A DNA stretch of 64,000 nt from Achromobacter ruhlandii. GTDB lineage: Bacteria > Pseudomonadota > Gammaproteobacteria > Burkholderiales > Burkholderiaceae_B. Position 1 is the stretch's first letter; each line of letters opens with the position of its first letter. Below the pieces are notes generated by a model that was not told the DNA's origin, made no database searches, and saw only the letters and a list, made by a program, of their open reading frames with translations. The DNA is taken from assembly GCF_902859695.1 (NCBI RefSeq), contig NZ_CADIJL010000003.1, positions 62,001-126,000 on the forward strand. Direction: 5' to 3'. Of the stretch, positions 23,492 through 32,122 are shown one piece after another. Made by a program: the position numbers and the translations under genes.

Positions 23492-23821
23492 ATGGAAACT
23501 ACTGCCATTATCCGTGGGGTTCACATCTCCGCTCAAAAGACGCGTCTGGTTGCGGATCTGATCCGCGGCCAGAAGGTCGGCCGTGCGCTCGAGATCCTCA
23601 CCTTCTCGCCGAAGAAGGCCGCCGCCATCCTGAAGAAGGCTGTCGAGTCCGCCATCGCCAACGCCGAGCACAACGACGGCGCCGATATCGACGAACTGAA
23701 AGTCACCACGATCTTCGTGGACAAGGCTCAGTCGATGAAGCGCTTCTCCGCTCGCGCCAAGGGCCGCGGCAACCGTATCGAGAAGCAGACCTGCCACATC
23801 ACGGTCAAGGTCGGAGCTTAA
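23492..23821 (+). CDS. rplV: 50S ribosomal protein L22
   Basis: 109 residues. L22's beta-hairpin ([20 protein letters not shown]) lines the exit tunnel near the macrolide site; no deletion or insertion in the hairpin tip is seen. Nine bases precede rpsC. Confidence 0.99.
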   Translation: METTAIIRGVHISAQKTRLVADLIRGQKVGRALEILTFSPKKAAAILKKAVESAIANAEHNDGADIDELKVTTIFVDKAQSMKRFSARAKGRGNRIEKQTCHITVKVGA

Positions 23822-23830
23822 GGAGTCACG

Positions 23831-24622
23831 ATGGGTCAGAAAATTCACCCCACTGGGTTCCGTCTCGCGGTCACCCGTAATTGGTCCTCGCGTTGGTTCG
23901 CCGACGACAAGGCCTTCGGCAGCATGCTGGCCGAAGACATCCGCGTCCGCGAGTACCTGAAGAAGAAGCTCAAGAGCGCCTCCGTCGGTCGCGTGATCAT
24001 CGAGCGTCCCGCCAAGAATGCCCGCATCACCGTCTACTCGGCTCGTCCGGGCGTGGTGATCGGCAAGCGCGGCGAAGACATCGAAAGCCTGAAGGCTGAT
24101 CTGCAGCGCCTGATGGGCGTGCCCGTGCACGTCAACATCGAAGAAATCCGCAAGCCGGAAACCGATGCTCAACTGATCGCCGACTCGATCTCGCAACAGC
24201 TCGAGAAGCGCATCATGTTCCGCCGCGCCATGAAGCGCGCGATGCAGAACGCCATGCGTCTGGGTGCCCAAGGCATCAAGATCATGAGCTCGGGCCGTCT
24301 GAACGGTATCGAAATTGCTCGCACCGAGTGGTATCGCGAAGGCCGTGTGCCGCTGCACACCCTCAAGGCCAACATCGACTACGGCACCTCCGAAGCCCAC
24401 ACCACGTACGGCGTGATCGGCATCAAGGTCTGGGTCTACAAGGGCGACATGCTGGCCAACGGCGAACTGCCGCCGGAAACCGCCGCCCCGCGTGAAGAAG
24501 AACGTCGTCCGCGCCGCGCTCCGCGTGGTGATCGTCCGGACGGTGCTCGCACCGGTCGTCCGGGTGGTCGTGGCCGTGGTCCCCGCAAGGCGGACGCTGC
24601 TCCGGCGCCTGAAGGAGAATAA
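23831..24622 (+). CDS. rpsC: 30S ribosomal protein S3
   Basis: 263 residues, about 30 longer than in Escherichia coli. The KH domain ([15 protein letters not shown]) and the C-terminal domain ([14 protein letters not shown]) are conserved; S3 helps form the mRNA entry tunnel and its helicase. The extra C-terminal tail is rich in Arg, Gly and Pro ([15 protein letters not shown] and onward), a disordered basic tail common in betaproteobacteria. rplP starts two bases after the stop. Confidence 0.99.
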   Translation: MGQKIHPTGFRLAVTRNWSSRWFADDKAFGSMLAEDIRVREYLKKKLKSASVGRVIIERPAKNARITVYSARPGVVIGKRGEDIESLKADLQRLMGVPVHVNIEEIRKPETDAQLIADSISQQLEKRIMFRRAMKRAMQNAMRLGAQGIKIMSSGRLNGIEIARTEWYREGRVPLHTLKANIDYGTSEAHTTYGVIGIKVWVYKGDMLANGELPPETAAPREEERRPRRAPRGDRPDGARTGRPGGRGRGPRKADAAPAPEGE

Positions 24623-24624
24623 CC

Positions 24625-25041
24625 ATGCTGCAACCCTCTCGCAGAAAGTATCGCAAAGAGCAGAAGGGCCGCAACACCGGTCTGGCGACCCGTGGCACCC
24701 ACGTGTCGTTCGGCGAATTCGGTCTGAAGGCCACCGGCCGTGGCCGTCTGACCGCTCGCCAGATCGAAGCCGCTCGTCGTGCCATCAACCGTCACATCAA
24801 GCGCGGCGGCCGCATCTGGATTCGCATTTTCCCGGATAAGCCCATCTCGCAAAAGCCTGCCGAAGTCCGTATGGGTAACGGTAAGGGCAACCCGGAGTAC
24901 TGGGTCGCCGAGATTCAGCCCGGCAAGGTGCTCTACGAAATGGAAGGGGTTAGCGAAGAGCTCGCGCGTGAAGCTTTCCGCCTGGCCGCTGCCAAGCTGC
25001 CGATTTCGACCACGTTCGTCGCGCGTCATATCGGTGCTTAA
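24625..25041 (+). CDS. rplP: 50S ribosomal protein L16
   Basis: 138 residues. L16 organises the A site and the central protuberance. [17 protein letters not shown] start and the loop with [10 protein letters not shown] are conserved. GGAG lies eight bases before the ATG. Confidence 0.99.
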   Translation: MLQPSRRKYRKEQKGRNTGLATRGTHVSFGEFGLKATGRGRLTARQIEAARRAINRHIKRGGRIWIRIFPDKPISQKPAEVRMGNGKGNPEYWVAEIQPGKVLYEMEGVSEELAREAFRLAAAKLPISTTFVARHIGA

Positions 25042-25054
25042 GGAGTACTAAGAC

Positions 25055-25246
25055 ATGAAAGCCAGCGAACTCCGTTCGAAAGACGCCGCCGAGCTCGGCA
25101 AAGAGCTCGAAAGCCTGCTGAAGGCACAATTCGGTCTGCGTATGCAGAAGGCCACGCAGCAGCTTGCCAACACCAGCCAGCTGCGTAACGTGCGCCGCGA
25201 CATCGCGCGCGTGCGTACCTTGCTGACCGAGAAGGCAGGGAAATAA
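25055..25246 (+). CDS. rpmC: 50S ribosomal protein L29
   Basis: 63 residues forming two long helices; binds at the tunnel exit beside L23. [18 protein letters not shown] start and the conserved [12 protein letters not shown] segment identify it. Two bases separate it from rpsQ. Confidence 0.98.
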
Positions 25247-25248
25247 AG

Positions 25249-25530
25249 ATGAGCGAAACTCAAAACACCCAAGTGGCCAAGCGCCAGCGTACGCTGGTCG
25301 GCAAGGTCGTCAGCAACAAGATGGACAAGACTGTCGTCGTTCTGGTTGAGCGCCGCGTCAAGCACCCCATCTTCGGCAAGATCATCATGCGTTCCGCGAA
25401 GTACAAGGCGCACGATGAGTCGAACCAGTACAACGAAGGCGATACGGTTGAAATCGCTGAAGGCCGTCCCATCTCGCGCTCGAAGTCGTGGCGTGTGGTG
25501 CGTCTGGTTGAAGCCGCGCGTATCATCTAA
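25249..25530 (+). CDS. rpsQ: 30S ribosomal protein S17
   Basis: 93 residues, OB-fold protein that binds helix 11 of 16S rRNA early in assembly. The segment [18 protein letters not shown] is typical. In most bacteria rplN follows directly; here two tandem hairpins and 12.7 kb of unrelated genes follow, so rpsQ is the last gene of its transcription unit. Confidence 0.99.
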   Translation: MSETQNTQVAKRQRTLVGKVVSNKMDKTVVVLVERRVKHPIFGKIIMRSAKYKAHDESNQYNEGDTVEIAEGRPISRSKSWRVVRLVEAARII

Positions 25531-25540
25531 GTGAAGATTT

Positions 25541-25600
25541 CGGAACGGTTCGCCGTTCTGAGGTAAAACGGCAAGGGTTCAGGCCCTTGCCGTTTTTTTT
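25541..25600 (+). terminator. Tandem hairpins ending the rplC-rpsQ unit
   Basis: First hairpin 25541-25560: 8 bp (one G-U) closing a TTCG tetraloop. Second, 25567-25594: perfect 11-bp stem AACGGCAAGGG/CCCTTGCCGTT with a 6-base loop followed by eight T residues. The second is a textbook terminator. Confidence 0.93.
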
Positions 25601-25642
25601 CGTCTCGCGGCTTCGTTTTGGAATGGGTTGTCCAAGGACATC

Positions 25643-26206
25643 ATGCGCGGTTTCAGGAAAGCGATTGTGCACGGCGGGTGGGTCGCCATGGGTGCGCTGG
25701 CGGCAGGTACGGGTGCCCAGGCCGCGGATGCGGAACGCGGGCCGGCGGCGCCGGTGGCTACCGCCCCCGCCGACGCCCAGGCAAGGCCGCCAGGTGTCGT
25801 GACGCCCAGCGCCGATCCCGCCGCGATCGGCCGCAACGCGCTCAATGCGGGCCCGGATCCGCGCGTGCGGCTGGATGGCCTGTCGCTCGATCACGCGGCC
25901 ATCTTCGGCACGCAGGATGAGGATGAACAGGCGTTGCTGGACAACGAACGCGCGCTACAGGCGCAGCAAGAGCAACTGCGTGTCCTGGAACGGCTGCTGA
26001 CGCGGAAGCCGGCGGCGGCGGACCCGTTTCCACCGGCCATGATCCCGCTGACCACCGGCACGCCTATGAATATGGCGCCGCTCGCGCCCGCGCCCTCCGG
26101 CTCGCAATTGGGCGGTGGCGAGGCGCAACGCAGCGTGGACCAGATGCAAAGGCGGGTCAACGAAATGCGGCGTGGCGGCGAGGCGCTGAGGCAGGGATCG
26201 CGCTGA
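25643..26206 (+). CDS. Secreted protein of unknown function, Ala/Pro-rich with a short coiled coil
   Basis: 187 residues from ATG 25643 (AAGGA five to nine bases upstream); a TTG 15 bases earlier is less likely. A signal peptide (about 1-28) ends GAQA before ADAERG. The mature part has a low-complexity Ala/Pro region (about 29-65), a Gln/Glu-rich helix likely to form a coiled coil (DNERALQAQQEQLRVLERLL, about 100-120), another Pro-rich linker and a final charged helix (QRRVNEMRRGGEAL). No catalytic motif, lipobox or membrane segment after the signal peptide. I do not recognise the family. It sits between the S10 terminator and the convergent transporter operon, so it is probably monocistronic. 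Confidence 0.65.
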   Translation: MRGFRKAIVHGGWVAMGALAAGTGAQAADAERGPAAPVATAPADAQARPPGVVTPSADPAAIGRNALNAGPDPRVRLDGLSLDHAAIFGTQDEDEQALLDNERALQAQQEQLRVLERLLTRKPAAADPFPPAMIPLTTGTPMNMAPLAPAPSGSQLGGGEAQRSVDQMQRRVNEMRRGGEALRQGSR

Positions 26207-26254
26207 GCGCGGCTGTTTCCTCAGGCAATTCCGGCGGGCAAGGGCACGGACGGC

Positions 26255-27322
26255 TTAGCGCGGCCGGGCCAGCTCCCGCAGGCGTCCGGCGACCCCGGTG
26301 GGAAAGTAATACACGGACAGCACGAACAGGATGCCCAGCCACAGCAGCCAGCGGTCGGGTTCGAACAACAGGGCCAACGGTGCCACGCTGCCTACGGCAT
26401 CGTGGATGACGTGCAGACCGTCCTGCAGGTAGCTTTGCGCGAACACAAACAGGCTGGCGCCGATCACTGCGCCGTACATCGTGCCCATGCCGCCGATCAC
26501 CACCATCAGCAGGATGTTGAGCATGATCTCGAACGACAGCGAGGTGTCCGGCCCGTTGTAGCGCAGCCAGAGCGCATACAGCGCGCCGGCCAGCGTGGCG
26601 AACGCCGCCGCCAGCAGGTTCGACAGGCTGCGGTACAGCACCGTGCGGTAGCCGATCGCTTCGGCGCGGAACGGATTCTCGCGGATCGCCTGCAGCACGC
26701 GGCCGAACGGCGAATTGACGATGCGCAGCAGCATCAGGAACAGCGCCACGCAAACCGCGGCGATCAGATAGTAGGTGATGATGCGGCCATCGATGTTCAC
26801 GCCGAACAGCGGTTCGGACAGGGGCCGGAAGGCCGGGCGCAGGGCCTGGGGCACCTTGAAGTTCAGTCCGTCCTCGCCGCCGGTCAGGTCGGACAGCTGT
26901 GACACCAGGGTCTGGAATGCCGCCGCCACTGCCAGCGTGATCATGGCGTAGAAGATGGCGCGAACACGCAGGCTGGCCAGGCCGATGATGAGGGCGAACA
27001 CCAGCGACAAGGCCAGGCCCGCGGCCGTGCCCGTCAGCACCGCCAGCCAACCGGCCTCCATGCGGACGCTGGCGATTGCCACGCCGTAGGCGCCGATGCC
27101 GAAGAACATGGTGTGGGCGAAGCTGACGATGCCGGTATAACCCAGCAGCAGATCGTAGCTGGCGACCAGGATCACAAATACCAGGATCTTGGCCGCCACG
27201 GCCAGCGACTTGGGGCCGGGAAACAGGAAGGGCGCCGCGGCCAGCGCGACGACGATGACGATCAGCATGACCGCCAGCAGCGTGCTGCGCGGAGGATCGC
27301 CGGATAGCAGGCGGAAGGACAT
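26255..27322 (-). CDS. Branched-chain-type ABC transporter permease, LivM family
   Basis: 355 residues with about nine to ten membrane segments and the family signature in the cytoplasmic loop (GRVLQAIRENPFRAEAIGYRT), which couples to the ATPases. Last gene of a six-gene minus-strand operon: hydrolase, binding protein, two ATPases, LivH- and LivM-type permeases. Ten bases separate it from the LivH gene. The substrate cannot be told from the permease; HAAT-family transporters carry amino acids but also aromatic acids, amides and urea. Confidence 0.9.
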   Translation of the reverse strand: MSFRLLSGDPPRSTLLAVMLIVIVVALAAAPFLFPGPKSLAVAAKILVFVILVASYDLLLGYTGIVSFAHTMFFGIGAYGVAIASVRMEAGWLAVLTGTAAGLALSLVFALIIGLASLRVRAIFYAMITLAVAAAFQTLVSQLSDLTGGEDGLNFKVPQALRPAFRPLSEPLFGVNIDGRIITYYLIAAVCVALFLMLLRIVNSPFGRVLQAIRENPFRAEAIGYRTVLYRSLSNLLAAAFATLAGALYALWLRYNGPDTSLSFEIMLNILLMVVIGGMGTMYGAVIGASLFVFAQSYLQDGLHVIHDAVGSVAPLALLFEPDRWLLWLGILFVLSVYYFPTGVAGRLRELARPR

Positions 27323-27332
27323 GGGGCGATTC

Positions 27333-28343
27333 CTAGCGATTCGTGACCGGGTACACGCCTTGCGGGCGCCACAGCAGGATGGCGACCATCAGCGCGATGT
27401 TCGAGAACAGCGCGGCCTTGGGCATCAGGAAGCCGGTGTAGTTGGCCATCAAGCCGACCAGCAGCGCGCCGATCAGGCAGCCCACGGTCGAGCCCAGCCC
27501 GCCGATCATGATGACGATGAAGATCAGCACGTTCACCTGCGCGCCCAGCTGCGGCACGATAGATTGCTGGTACAGGCCCCACAGCACGCCGCCCAGGCCG
27601 GCGAGCATCGAGCCGGCCACGAATACGCCGACGAACAGATGGCGTATGCGGTAGCCCAGGCTCTCGACCATCTCGCGGTCCTCGACCCCGGCGCGGATCA
27701 GCAGGCCGAGCTTGGTGCGGTTGAGCAGCCACAGCATGCCGCCCAGCACCGCCAGGCCCACCACCAGGGCGACGATGCGGAATTTCTCGATGGCGGCGTC
27801 GCCGACCAGCAGCGCGCCGCGCAACGCCTCGGGCAAGGGCAGCGACAGCGTCTGCGGACCCCACAGCATCTTGATGATCTCTTCGCCGATGATCATGCCG
27901 CCCATGGTGATGAGGATCTGCTTGAGGTGCTGGCCATAGACCGGCCGCACGATCACGCGCTCGAACGCCACGCCCACCGCGCCTGCCACCAGCATGCCGA
28001 CGATCATGGCGGGCAGCACCGCGGCCAGGTTCAGCCACAGGCTGCCGGTCTGGGTCCAGTCGGACATCGCGCCAAGCACCGTGGCCGCCATGTAGGCGCC
28101 GATCGCAATGAACAGGCCATGGCCGAAGTTCAGCACATCCATCAGGCCGAACACCAGCGTCATGCCGGAGGCCACGATGAAGATGATCATGCCCATCGCC
28201 AGGCCGGCGAAGGTCAGCGTCACCCAGGTCGAGAACGAGCCGACCAGCGGCAGCGCGATGGCGGCCAGCGCCAGCACCAGCAGCACCGGGCGCAGGTCCG
28301 CGCGGGTTTGCGGCAGCGGCGTATCGATATCGGCGGCGCTCAT
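27333..28343 (-). CDS. Branched-chain-type ABC transporter permease, LivH family
   Basis: 336 residues from ATG 28343; the longer open frame upstream is a shadow of the ATPase gene. About eight membrane helices, with the conserved LNFGHGLFIAIGAYMA segment and the ATPase-contact loop (LGLLIRAGVEDREMVESLGYR). Its start overlaps the end of the LivF-type ATPase gene by four bases, indicating translational coupling. Forms the membrane channel with the LivM-type permease. Confidence 0.92.
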   Translation of the reverse strand: MSAADIDTPLPQTRADLRPVLLVLALAAIALPLVGSFSTWVTLTFAGLAMGMIIFIVASGMTLVFGLMDVLNFGHGLFIAIGAYMAATVLGAMSDWTQTGSLWLNLAAVLPAMIVGMLVAGAVGVAFERVIVRPVYGQHLKQILITMGGMIIGEEIIKMLWGPQTLSLPLPEALRGALLVGDAAIEKFRIVALVVGLAVLGGMLWLLNRTKLGLLIRAGVEDREMVESLGYRIRHLFVGVFVAGSMLAGLGGVLWGLYQQSIVPQLGAQVNVLIFIVIMIGGLGSTVGCLIGALLVGLMANYTGFLMPKAALFSNIALMVAILLWRPQGVYPVTNR

Positions 28344-29092
28344 TGGTGCGCTCCCAGCGACAGGCCCAGCAGGCGGGTCTGCAGCGCGTCGTCTTGCGCC
28401 AGCTCGGCCATGCCGCCGGCGTGCACCACCCGGCCGTTGTCCATGACCGCGACGTGGTCGCCCACCTGGCGCGCGAAATTGAAGTTCTGCTCCACCAGCA
28501 GGATGGTGGTGGAGGCCTGCTTGAGTTCGATGAAGGCGTCGATCATGTTCTGGATGATGGCGGGCGCCAGGCCCTTGCTGGGCTCGTCGACCAGCAGCAG
28601 GCGGCGTGGCTCGATGATGGCGCGCGCGACCGCCAGCATCTGCTTCTGGCCGCCCGACAGCTTGCCGGCGGGGTACAGCCAGAATTTGCGCAGCGCGGGG
28701 AAGAAGCCGAAGATCCATTCCAGCCGCGCGGTGTCCAGCTGCGCGGCGCTTCGCGCCTGGCGCGCGGCCAGCAGGATGTTCTCTTTCACCGACAGGTCGG
28801 CGAAGATGCCCATGTTCTCCGGCACGTAGGCGATGCCCTGGCGCGCCATGTCGGGCGGCGAGGTGCGCACGCCCGGGCCGCCGACCGCGGCGCCGTCAAA
28901 GCCGATGTGGCCCTGTGTCGCCTTCCACAGGCCCATGATGGTGCGCAGCGTGGTGGTCTTGCCCGCGCCATTGCGGCCCAGCAGCATGGTGACGCCCGCG
29001 GCGGGAACCGCCAGGTCCACGCCGTGCAGGATGTGATACGCGCCGATGTGCGTGTGCACGTCCTTCAGTTCCAGCAAGGTGGCCGCGCTCAT
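28340..29092 (-). CDS. Branched-chain-type ABC transporter ATPase, LivF family
   Basis: 250 residues. Walker A LLGRNGAGKTTTLRT, signature LSGGQKQM, Walker B RRLLLVDEPSKGLAP and the switch His (LLVEQNF context) are present. It overlaps both neighbours by four bases (LivG-type upstream, LivH-type downstream), so the transporter core is tightly coupled. Cytoplasmic ATPase subunit. Confidence 0.94.
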   Translation of the reverse strand: MSAATLLELKDVHTHIGAYHILHGVDLAVPAAGVTMLLGRNGAGKTTTLRTIMGLWKATQGHIGFDGAAVGGPGVRTSPPDMARQGIAYVPENMGIFADLSVKENILLAARQARSAAQLDTARLEWIFGFFPALRKFWLYPAGKLSGGQKQMLAVARAIIEPRRLLLVDEPSKGLAPAIIQNMIDAFIELKQASTTILLVEQNFNFARQVGDHVAVMDNGRVVHAGGMAELAQDDALQTRLLGLSLGAHQ

Positions 29093-29859
29093 GTCGTCTT
29101 CTCCGGCAGGGCGGCGCCCAGGTAGGCCTGCTGCACGATCGGCGAGGCGATCACCTCGGCGGGCTCGCCGTCGGCCATCAATTCGCCGTTGTGCAGCACC
29201 ACGATGCGGTCCGCCAGTTCGCGCACCACGTCCATCTTGTGTTCCACCAGCAGGATCGTCTTGGACGCGTCGGCCTTGATCTCGCGGATCAGGTCCAGCA
29301 CCACGGGCACGTCGTCCACGCTCATGCCAGCGGTGGGTTCGTCGAACATGAACACCTGCGGCTCCAGCGCGATCAGCATGGCGATCTCGAGCTTGCGCTG
29401 GTCGCCGTGCGGCAGGTCGGCCGCGGCCTGGTCGCGGCGGGCCGTCAGGCGGGTGCGTTCGAGCAGCGCGTCGGCGCGCGCCAGCAGCGCCCGGTCATCG
29501 TCCCAGGTGCGCCAGAAGCGGATCTGGCGCCAGCCCAGGCCCTGCTGGCGCGATTGCAGCGCCAGCCGCACGTTCTCGCGCACCGACAGGCGCGGGAACA
29601 GCTGCGTCAGCTGGAAGGCGCGCCCCAGGCCGGCATGCATGCGCGCCGGCGCCGACAGCCCGGTCAGGTCGCGGCCGTTCAGGTGCACCGAACCGGCGCT
29701 GGCGCGCAGTTGCCCCGAGATCAGGTTGAAATAGGTGGTCTTGCCCGCGCCGTTGGGCCCGACGATGGCCGTCAGGCTGCCCGGCGCGAAGCGGCAGCTC
29801 ACCGCGTTGACGGCCACGTGGCCGCCGAAGCGGATCGTGAGCGATTGGGTTTCCAGCAT
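29089..29859 (-). CDS. Branched-chain-type ABC transporter ATPase, LivG family
   Basis: 256 residues. Walker A VGPNGAGKTTYFNL, signature region LPHGDQRKLEIA (the LSHG-type variant of LivG proteins), Walker B VFMFDEPTAGMS. It follows the binding-protein gene by 12 bases and overlaps the LivF-type gene by four. Partner ATPase of the heterodimer. Confidence 0.94.
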   Translation of the reverse strand: MLETQSLTIRFGGHVAVNAVSCRFAPGSLTAIVGPNGAGKTTYFNLISGQLRASAGSVHLNGRDLTGLSAPARMHAGLGRAFQLTQLFPRLSVRENVRLALQSRQQGLGWRQIRFWRTWDDDRALLARADALLERTRLTARRDQAAADLPHGDQRKLEIAMLIALEPQVFMFDEPTAGMSVDDVPVVLDLIREIKADASKTILLVEHKMDVVRELADRIVVLHNGELMADGEPAEVIASPIVQQAYLGAALPEKTT

Positions 29860-29871
29860 GAAGGGCAGGGC

Positions 29872-31044
29872 TCAGCGTTTGTTCTGGATCGGCACCGCCA
29901 TCTGGTCGGGCGTGATTTCCTTGACCAGATCCTGCACCGCCCACGGCACCGAGGCGTCGTTCTTGATGCGGAAGTGGTACATCGACTGCATGGCCTGGTG
30001 GTCTTCCGGGCGGAAGGTCATCTTGCCCTTGGGCGTGTCGAAGCTCATGCCTTCCATCGTCTTGATGAGCGTGTCGGTGTCGCTCTTGCCGGCGCTCTTG
30101 TTCAGCGCCGTCACAATGGCGATGGCGGCCGACATGCCGCCGGCGGTGAAGAAGTCCGGCGGCTGGCCGTAGCGCTTCTGGTGCTCGGCCACCAGCCAGT
30201 CGTTGATCGGGTTCTTGGGGATGCCGTAGTAGTAATAGGTCGCGCCTTCCATGCCGGCCAGCGATTTGAGCGGCGTCATCGCGGCCAACGTGTTGCCGCC
30301 GGTGGCGATCTCGATGCCGAAGCGCTTGGGGTCGAGATCGGCGATCTTGAACGGATTGCCGGCGCCGGCCCACAGGATGAAGATGATCTTGCGGCCCGGC
30401 TTGTCCTTGAGCGCGTCGAACAGGCGTTGCGCGCCGGCGGTGAAGTCGGTGGCGTTGGCCGGCAGGTATTCCTCGTGCACGATCCTGGCCTGCTTGAGCG
30501 CGCCCTTGAAGGCCTTGACGCCGTCGCGGCCGAACGCGTAGTCCTGCGCCAGCATGGCGATGGACGTATCCGGCTGGTCGAAGGCGACAGCGTTGGCGAT
30601 GGCGTCCTGCGACGAATTGCGGCCGGTGCGGAAGATGTACTTGTTCCACTTGTCGCCGGTGATCGAGTCGGCCACCGCGGGTTCCACCAGCAGGATCTTC
30701 TCGTATTCCTCGGCGATCGGCAGCATGGCCAGCGCCACGCCCGACGAGGTCGGGCCCACCGCGATGTCGGCGTTGTCATCGGCGTAGGCCGAGGCGAGCT
30801 GGGCGCGAGCAACGTCGGGCTTGCCCTGGTTGTCCTTCTCGATCACGCGGATCTTGCGCCCGGCCACCGTCATGGTGCCTTGCGTGGCGTATTCCAGGCC
30901 CAGCATCAGGCCGTTGTGGGTCTGCTTGGCGTAGGCCTCCAGCGGCCCGGTCTTGTCGTAGACGTGTGCCACCACGAAGTCCTTGGCCATGGCGGCCGAA
31001 CTCAGGCACAGGCCGGCCAGCGCGGCGAGCAGGATGCGTTTCAT
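29872..31044 (-). CDS. Periplasmic substrate-binding protein of a branched-chain-type ABC transporter
   Basis: 390 residues with a signal peptide (MKRILLAALAGLCLSSAAMA). The mature protein has the type I periplasmic-binding fold: DFVVAHVYDKTGPLEAYAKQ at the start, the GPTSSGVALAMLP ligand loop and the AFDQPDTSIAMLAQDYAFGRDG hinge region. Second gene in the operon, 16 bases after the hydrolase. Ligand unknown; the linked hydrolase suggests an ester, amide or ring-cleavage product rather than leucine, but that is inference. Confidence 0.92.
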   Translation of the reverse strand: MKRILLAALAGLCLSSAAMAKDFVVAHVYDKTGPLEAYAKQTHNGLMLGLEYATQGTMTVAGRKIRVIEKDNQGKPDVARAQLASAYADDNADIAVGPTSSGVALAMLPIAEEYEKILLVEPAVADSITGDKWNKYIFRTGRNSSQDAIANAVAFDQPDTSIAMLAQDYAFGRDGVKAFKGALKQARIVHEEYLPANATDFTAGAQRLFDALKDKPGRKIIFILWAGAGNPFKIADLDPKRFGIEIATGGNTLAAMTPLKSLAGMEGATYYYYGIPKNPINDWLVAEHQKRYGQPPDFFTAGGMSAAIAIVTALNKSAGKSDTDTLIKTMEGMSFDTPKGKMTFRPEDHQAMQSMYHFRIKNDASVPWAVQDLVKEITPDQMAVPIQNKR

Positions 31045-31060
31045 GGGAGTCTCCTTGGTT

Positions 31061-31957
31061 CTAGTAGGCGCCGGCGGCTGCGGCGGCGGCCGGCGTGGCG
31101 AGAAATTGGCGGACGGCCTCGATCTGCGGCTCGACGTTCAAGGCCGGCGCATGACCGCAGTCAGGGAAGTCGATGCGCCGGGCGCGCGGGCCGCGGCGGG
31201 TCATGGCCTCGGCGACCTCGGGCAGCAGCAGGTCGGAATCGGCGCCGCGCAGCAGCAACAGCGGCACGCGCAGGCTGTCGTATTCGGCCCAGCGTTCATA
31301 GTCCGCCGGGTGGTGGTGGAACTGGCCGACGATGGCCGGATCGTAATGCGCCGTGACGCGGCCGTCGGGCAGGCGGCGCACCGAGGTCTCGGCCATGCGG
31401 CGCCATTGCTCGTCGCTCTGCCAGCCATAGGGCTTGTAGGCGGCGCGCAGCCAGGTTTCCAGCTCGGTGACGGTGTCGAAGGCCGGCGGGTTGCCGGCAT
31501 AGGCCAGAATGCGGTCGATGGCCGGCTGCGGCAGCGACGGCCCGATGTCGTTGACCACCAGGTGCGAAATGCGGTCCTTGAGCGTGGTGGCGGCGGCGTA
31601 CATGCCGGTGGCGCCGCCCATCGAGGTGCCGACCCAGCGCACCCGGTCCAGCCCCAGGCCGTCGAGCAGGGCGCGCGCCAGCCGGGCGTAGAAGTCCAGC
31701 CGGTACTCGGCCACCGGATCGGGGCTCCATTGCGACAGTCCGCGCCCGATCGTGTCGGGGCAGAGGATGCGGTAGTCGCCGGCCAGCGCCTGCGCCAGCT
31801 CGTCGAAGTCGCGGCCGGTCCGGGCCAGGCCGTGCCACATGATGAGCGCGGGGGCGTCCGGGCGGCCCCATTCGGTGTAATGCAGCTCGCGGCCTTCGCA
31901 GCGCAGATAGCGCGAAGCCGGCGTGTGGCGAGCGGCCTGTGCGGGCGCGTTGGCCAT
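31061..31957 (-). CDS. Alpha/beta-hydrolase-fold enzyme
   Basis: 298 residues from ATG 31957, preceded by GGGAGGAGA. Oxyanion segment MWHGLARTGRDFDELA, nucleophile elbow VGTSMGGATG (Ser), acid in LLLLRGADSDLLL, catalytic His in DCGHAPAL. No signal peptide, so cytoplasmic. First gene of the operon whose other members form a complete HAAT transporter, and divergent from an AraC-type regulator; this arrangement suggests uptake then hydrolysis of a specific compound. The substrate (ester, lactone or meta-cleavage product) cannot be fixed from sequence. Confidence 0.85.
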   Translation of the reverse strand: MANAPAQAARHTPASRYLRCEGRELHYTEWGRPDAPALIMWHGLARTGRDFDELAQALAGDYRILCPDTIGRGLSQWSPDPVAEYRLDFYARLARALLDGLGLDRVRWVGTSMGGATGMYAAATTLKDRISHLVVNDIGPSLPQPAIDRILAYAGNPPAFDTVTELETWLRAAYKPYGWQSDEQWRRMAETSVRRLPDGRVTAHYDPAIVGQFHHHPADYERWAEYDSLRVPLLLLRGADSDLLLPEVAEAMTRRGPRARRIDFPDCGHAPALNVEPQIEAVRQFLATPAAAAAAGAY

Positions 31958-32122
31958 GCGTCTCCTCCCGGGTTGTCCAGGTTGTATGCTTGTGGCGCTG
32001 ACTATAGACTTGCGCCAGGCGCGGCCACAATGCGCCGGACCACCCGCGGCAGGGTGAGTCAAGAATATGTAGACGCAGGGTCACGAGCCCCCGCCGACCC
32101 TCGCGAACCAGGAGACCGCGCC
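31958..32122. promoter_or_regulatory. Divergent intergenic region, hydrolase-transporter operon / AraC regulator
   Basis: 165 bases between two start codons, with good Shine-Dalgarno sequences on both sides (GGAGGAG for the hydrolase, GGAG at 32111 for the regulator). The block around CTGACTATAGACTTGCGCC (about 31999-32017) has -10-like TATAGA/TATAGT readings in both directions but no convincing -35. Operator sites for the AraC protein are expected here. Confidence 0.4.

Noticed and set aside
25628..25642. TTG start for the secreted unknown protein
   Set aside because: The AAGGA Shine-Dalgarno is correctly spaced for the ATG at 25643 and overlaps the TTG frame start.
29872..31044. Specific leucine-binding protein (LivJ/LivK)
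   Set aside because: Family membership is clear but the ligand is not; gene context argues against a plain leucine system.
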